From Vibrio fortis (GTDB lineage: Bacteria; Pseudomonadota; Gammaproteobacteria; Enterobacterales; Vibrionaceae): a stretch of DNA of 64,000 nucleotides. Numbering within the stretch: the stretch's first letter is position 1; each line of letters opens with the position of its first letter. The position numbers and the translations under genes were made by a program. The DNA lies in assembly GCF_000695685.1 (NCBI RefSeq), contig NZ_JFFR01000031.1:1-64000 (forward strand), given 5' to 3'. The notes below the pieces were generated by a model, which saw nothing but the letters and a program-made list of their open reading frames with translations, had not been told where the DNA came from and searched no databases. Shown here piece after piece: positions 60,495-64,000 of the stretch.

Positions 60495-61750
60495 AAGTAA
60501 TCACTCACTTAGCGCTCAAAAGTGTACTCAACCGTAAGGCCACAGCCATTCTTACGATTCTAACCGTTGCGGTTTCCGTCATTCTTCTGCTTGGTGTAGA
60601 ACGTGTGCGCACAGAGGCAAAAAGCAGCTTCGCCAATACCATTTCTGGAACCGACCTGATTGTCGGTGGTCGTTCAGGGCAAGTGAACCTACTGCTCTAT
60701 TCTGTGTTCAGAATCGGCAACGCAACCAATAACATCGACTGGAAAAGCTACCAAGAATTCAGCCAGCATAAAGCAGTAAAATGGGCGATTCCAATCTCTC
60801 TGGGTGACTCGCACAAAGGCTTCCGTGTGATGGGCACCAACCACAGCTACTTTGAGCACTATCGCTATGGAAGTAAGCAACCACTTACTCTCCAAGAAGG
60901 GCGTGAGTTTAATGAGCTGTTTGATGTGGTGATCGGTGCGGATGTAGCAAAACAACTCGACTATGAGATTGGTGATCAAATCATCCTAGCGCATGGTATT
61001 AGTGATGTGGCATTCAGCCGCCACGACAACTTGCCATTTACGATCGTCGGTATCATTGCGCCAACAGGAACACCAGTAGATAAAACGGTGCACGTATCAC
61101 TCGAGGCTATCGAGGCCATTCACGTTGGTTGGGAATCTGGAGCCAATCTCGGTCATACGCCGGATGCCGAAGCACTGAAAACCTACGACTTCCAGCCAAA
61201 ACAGATCACAGCAATGATGCTGGGCCTGAACTCAAAGATTCAGACATTCGCACTGCAACGCGAAATCAATACCTACCGACAAGAGCCTTTGAGCGCGATC
61301 ATGCCAGGCATTGCACTGCATGAATTGTGGGGCATGATGGCAGTTGCTGAGCAAGCACTGCTAGTCGTATCTGGCTTTGTCGTTGTGGCAGGTCTACTCG
61401 GGATGCTCAGCAGTCTACTGACTAGCTTACAAGAGCGTCGTAGAGAGATGGCTATCCTACGAGCGATGGGCGCGAGACCAAGACACGTATTCGGTTTATT
61501 GATCAGTGAAGCCAGTGCGCTTACTTTCCTTGGTATTACGTTAGGCGTCGGATTGCTCTTTGGTTTAATTGCAGTAGTTGCTCCTATCGTGCAACAAAGT
61601 TATGGTATCAACATATCAATATCCGCAATCACCCCACATGAGTGGAAACTCATTATGATGGTTCAAATTGCTGGAATTATCATTGGCTTTATTCCCGCAT
61701 TCCGCGCGTATCGTCAATCACTTGCTGATGGCATGACCATTCGAATTTAA
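60491..61750 (+). CDS. FtsX/MacB-type permease of the zinc cluster
   Basis: 419-residue permease with the MacB plan: one N-terminal helix (about 15-35), a large periplasmic domain (about 40-280) and three C-terminal helices (about 290-320, 340-370, 385-410) containing the FtsX motif (SLQERRREMAILRAMGARPRHVF). Partner of the preceding ATPase. This class usually acts mechanically or on envelope substrates rather than as an ordinary importer, which makes zinc uptake by it unusual. Confidence 0.9.
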   Translation: MKVITHLALKSVLNRKATAILTILTVAVSVILLLGVERVRTEAKSSFANTISGTDLIVGGRSGQVNLLLYSVFRIGNATNNIDWKSYQEFSQHKAVKWAIPISLGDSHKGFRVMGTNHSYFEHYRYGSKQPLTLQEGREFNELFDVVIGADVAKQLDYEIGDQIILAHGISDVAFSRHDNLPFTIVGIIAPTGTPVDKTVHVSLEAIEAIHVGWESGANLGHTPDAEALKTYDFQPKQITAMMLGLNSKIQTFALQREINTYRQEPLSAIMPGIALHELWGMMAVAEQALLVVSGFVVVAGLLGMLSSLLTSLQERRREMAILRAMGARPRHVFGLLISEASALTFLGITLGVGLLFGLIAVVAPIVQQSYGINISISAITPHEWKLIMMVQIAGIIIGFIPAFRAYRQSLADGMTIRI

Positions 61751-61764
61751 TATAGGAACACATT

Positions 61765-62277
61765 ATGCAGCACAAACTCTTGCTGATCCTTGGGTTGCTT
61801 CTGTTTCCGTTTGCGACAACCGCATACGCAGAAGCACCATCAACCGAGGAATCAGTCCTTACTTTGGAATGGATCGACCTAATTCCAGAATCGGAACGCG
61901 CTCAGCTCGATCCCTTCGGCATGCCAACCGTCGATCACAGCCAAGAGAACCCTCAGCAATCTAAGCTTGGTGCTATCCGCCCAGAGCTGAATGGAAGCAA
62001 AGTAAAAATTCCTGGTTTTGTTATCCCTCTAGAAGGGGATGAGAATATGATCACTGAGTTTCTACTGGTGCCATATTTCGGGGCATGTATTCACGTACCG
62101 CCGCCGCCACCTAACCAGATCATCTATGTGAAATTTCCAAAAGGCGCACCGATCCAACAACTGTGGGATGTTATCTATCTAGTGGGAACACTGAAAACAG
62201 AGACCATTACGCACGACTTGGCGCAGACTGGCTATCTTATTGAAGGGGTAGCAATCGAAGAATACGACGATATGTAG
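61765..62277 (+). CDS. DUF3299 periplasmic protein of the zinc cluster
   Basis: 170 residues with a signal peptide (cleavage after AYA) and the DUF3299 domain: VKIPGFVIPLEGDENMITEFLLVPYFGACIHVPPPPPNQIIYV. The conserved cysteine and histidine in FGACIHVPPPP resemble metal ligands. It is the last gene of the cluster, 14 bases after the permease. Function unknown; zinc delivery is inferred from position. Confidence 0.88.
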   Translation: MQHKLLLILGLLLFPFATTAYAEAPSTEESVLTLEWIDLIPESERAQLDPFGMPTVDHSQENPQQSKLGAIRPELNGSKVKIPGFVIPLEGDENMITEFLLVPYFGACIHVPPPPPNQIIYVKFPKGAPIQQLWDVIYLVGTLKTETITHDLAQTGYLIEGVAIEEYDDM

Positions 62278-62302
62278 GGATATCGTTCTAACGAATATGA
62301 AG

Positions 62303-62333
62303 ATGGTAGCTCACTTGGGCTGCCATTTTTTAT
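62303..62333 (+). terminator. Terminator of the zinc cluster
   Basis: Stem ATGGTAGC / GCTGCCAT (one G-T pair) around a short loop, followed by six T, 25 bases after the DUF3299 stop. Confidence 0.8.
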
Positions 62334-62407
62334 AGGCAACATTTATAAGCTAGGTTCTATAAGCAACTGGTGTTATAACAATTTTCTAACGATGAAATAT
62401 CGCTAGG

Positions 62408-62512
62408 TTACGCAATATATTTAGACAGATACGCTAGAATAGCGACATAGCTAACGAGTAATAGCCCAATTGCCAGCTGTTTTTTCAGCTTATTATCATT
62501 CACCTGATTCAT
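62408..62512 (-). CDS. Small single-pass membrane peptide (34 residues)
   Basis: An ATG at 62512 is preceded on the minus strand by AAGGAGGAG at ideal spacing. The frame encodes a charged, polar start (MNQVNDNKLKKQ) and then a hydrophobic helix of about 20 residues (from LAIGLLLVSYVAILAYL), ending SKYIA. This is the layout of many small bacterial membrane proteins. I do not recognise a family. It lies between the converging-side terminator of the zinc cluster and the TIGR03899 gene, on the opposite strand to both. Confidence 0.72.
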   Translation of the reverse strand: MNQVNDNKLKKQLAIGLLLVSYVAILAYLSKYIA

Positions 62513-62763
62513 AACTCCTCCTTGGATTACACAACAAATTTAACATTTTATTATCATCATAAAAAGTAAATTTTGTTTAATCCTTCAACTTTATTCGTAA
62601 TATTGAAGTTACTCGCCTCTTTCTGAGCCTAAAACGATTTTGACTAGGCGCACCCATCCGAACAAATTTAGTCTCGAAAGATCGACAGCCCCTAGTCACA
62701 AGTTCCATAAAGAGTTACATTTTAACCAGTTACATTTCTGTCTTAAGGTTTGTAGGTATCGCT
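62513..62763. other. Divergent region upstream of the membrane peptide and TIGR03899 genes
   Basis: About 250 bases of A/T-rich sequence. It must supply the promoter of the 62408-62512 peptide gene (minus) and of the 62764 gene (plus). No further reading frame with a ribosome site and no RNA gene seen. Confidence 0.4.
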
Positions 62764-63675
62764 ATGTCTGACTCGCAACAGCCCGTGATCATTGAACATG
62801 TGAATGACACTGCTCCAAAGCAAGAGAAAAAGCCCCATATTGCCGACAGCGCCAGTCGAATGCTCAATATCGCCCAGAACTTTGGTTTGGATGCACTGCT
62901 TAGCCCAGAAAGTAAAACATCTGATAAAGCAGAGAAATCACTGATAGAACGGGCACTGCTGCGAGAGAAAAAGCGCAAAGAGCTGCGTCAGAAGAACCTT
63001 GAGCAGATTCTGAAACTGGCACATATGTCCTGCAAAGATGAAGCGGCTGGCGATCCTGATCAAGATTGGCTGTATCGGTTCTTCGATATGGCTCAAGAGA
63101 TCCACAACAGCTCGATGCAGAGGCTGTGGGCTCAAGTGTTAAAGAGAGAGGTAACTAACCCGGGGTCGACCTCAATGAAGGCGCTGCAAATCCTGCAAGA
63201 TATGACCCCTAAAGAGGCGTTAACTCTGCAGCGTGCTGCTTCATTAGCGTGTAGCTTTGGCAGTGACAATAGCCGCAAGCTGCTCCTCGGCTTCAAAACC
63301 CAGGCAGGCTTATTCAGTTTTGGGAAAAGAACGGGCGCTAGCACCATCAACTTAGGCAGTCATAACCTGCCCTATTCAAGCTTATTGCATCTTATTGAGC
63401 TAGGTATTCTGCATGGAACGGAGTTGGAATCGGGAGAGATCGATTTCGATCCAGCACTCAATCTCACCTACCAAGGTAAACAGATGGCAATTACACCGCT
63501 CTCAAAAGGAGTGAAGTTGGTCTACTATCGCTTCAGTCCAACGGGTAATGAATTGTGTGTTTTACTCGGAAACAAGCCAAACAGTGCTTACTATGACCAG
63601 CTCATTGCTCTGCTCAGTCAGAAGTTTACGGTGCAAGCCGAAGCAAAACCTGGCAGCGTAAATCACACCGTATAA
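62764..63675 (+). CDS. TIGR03899 family protein
   Basis: 303-residue cytoplasmic protein. A low-complexity polar start is followed by a helical region rich in lysine and arginine (IERALLREKKRKELRQKNLEQIL), then DWLYRFFDMAQEIHNSSMQRLWAQVLKREVTNPGS, which matches the DUF2806/TIGR03899 family of gammaproteobacteria. Function unknown. No signal peptide or membrane segment. It converges on cysC. Confidence 0.75.
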   Translation: MSDSQQPVIIEHVNDTAPKQEKKPHIADSASRMLNIAQNFGLDALLSPESKTSDKAEKSLIERALLREKKRKELRQKNLEQILKLAHMSCKDEAAGDPDQDWLYRFFDMAQEIHNSSMQRLWAQVLKREVTNPGSTSMKALQILQDMTPKEALTLQRAASLACSFGSDNSRKLLLGFKTQAGLFSFGKRTGASTINLGSHNLPYSSLLHLIELGILHGTELESGEIDFDPALNLTYQGKQMAITPLSKGVKLVYYRFSPTGNELCVLLGNKPNSAYYDQLIALLSQKFTVQAEAKPGSVNHTV

Positions 63676-63703
63676 AACAATATAGTCTTATAAAACAACA
63701 TAA

Positions 63704-63721
63704 CCTTGGCGATAACCAAGG
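63704..63721. terminator. Weak hairpin between TIGR03899 and cysC
   Basis: Stem CCTTGG / CCAAGG around a six-base loop, without a T-run. It may be a weak bidirectional terminator. Confidence 0.4.
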
Positions 63722-63752
63722 CTATATAGAGTTAGTTGACGATAATTTCGTG

Positions 63753-64000
63753 TTAATTAGCAATAATCTTGCGGGCTTCTAACGCTTCAATACACTGTTC
63801 AACAAGTTCATCCAATGTCTTATCGCCAGCAGGAAGATCGATTTCTGGCGTCTCAGGCGCCTCATACACCGAGCTGATACCAGTGAAATTAGGGATCTCC
63901 CCTGCTCGCGCTTTCTTATAAAGCCCTTTAGGGTCACGCTGCTCACACACCTCGATTGGTGTGTTCACGTACACCTCTAAAAACTCACCATCTGGTAGTA
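63753..64000 (-). CDS. cysC: Adenylylsulfate kinase CysC (3' part)
   Basis: The last 82 codons of an APS kinase; the gene continues beyond the right edge. The seen part, reading LPDGEFLEVYVNTP, then EVCEQRDPKGLYKKARAGEIPNFTGI, matches the C-terminal half of CysC, including the FLEVYVNTP and KGLYKKARAGEI motifs. The enzyme phosphorylates adenylylsulfate to PAPS in sulfate assimilation. The active-site P-loop lies outside the window. Confidence 0.92.
   Translation of the reverse strand, partial: LPDGEFLEVYVNTPIEVCEQRDPKGLYKKARAGEIPNFTGISSVYEAPETPEIDLPAGDKTLDELVEQCIEALEARKIIAN

Overview
The window is a chromosomal segment of a gammaproteobacterium, almost certainly a Vibrio. The evidence is the conserved Vibrio-type order lptG-lptF/pepA-holC-valS, mlaFEDCB-ibaG-murA divergent from yrbG-kdsDC-lptCAB-rpoN-hpf-ptsN-rapZ-npr, the zrg-type zinc cluster, and vibrio-style rRNA promoters. 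It reads almost entirely as core genome: I see no insertion sequence, prophage, integron or CRISPR array.

Layout. 1-414: promoters and leader of an rRNA operon that runs leftwards out of the window. 415-4250: signalling genes (HD-GYP phosphodiesterase, a VOC protein, a PAS-GGDEF cyclase coupled to a response regulator). 4573-7443: a small secreted protein, a PhoD phosphatase, and a tRNA-Leu(CAA) followed by tandem decayed copies of its 3' half. 7637-15582: RDD protein, lptFG, pepA, holC, valS. 15660-20965: M48 peptidase/YjgN pair, a putatively Fur-controlled DUF2061 protein, a MarR-GNAT fusion with a striking operator, a sugar-binding-like protein and rraB. 21541-26087: carbamoyl phosphate and arginine/pyrimidine genes (arcA, argF, a pyrB leader-attenuator, pyrBI, ridA). 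26163-31600: plsC, murA, ibaG and the mla phospholipid-transport operon. 31865-39610: yrbG, Kdo and LPS-transport genes, rpoN and the nitrogen PTS. 39761-50191: mgtE, pmbA, darP, TPP-riboswitch-led thiBPQ, ubiX, mpl, fbp. 50265-58413: DUF2799 lipoprotein, ytfP-tamB-tamA, msrA, ytfK, ytfJ. 58500-62277: a zinc-acquisition cluster with a Zur-like palindrome in front. 62408-64000: a 34-residue membrane peptide gene, a TIGR03899 protein and the 3' part of cysC.

A strong theme is the cell envelope: LptF/G/C/A/B, KdsC/D, MlaB-F, MurA, Mpl, PlsC and TamA/B all serve outer-membrane or wall construction. A second theme is carbamoyl-phosphate use, with ornithine and aspartate transcarbamoylases adjacent. 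The points most worth a second look are the tandem tRNA-Leu 3'-half remnants (6953-7371), the perfect palindrome at 58445-58477 that looks like both terminator and Zur operator, the paired TTGCG-N3-CGCAA sites before the MarR-GNAT gene, the pyrB leader peptide, and the small membrane peptide at 62408-62512. All calls come from reading the sequence; no database search was run.
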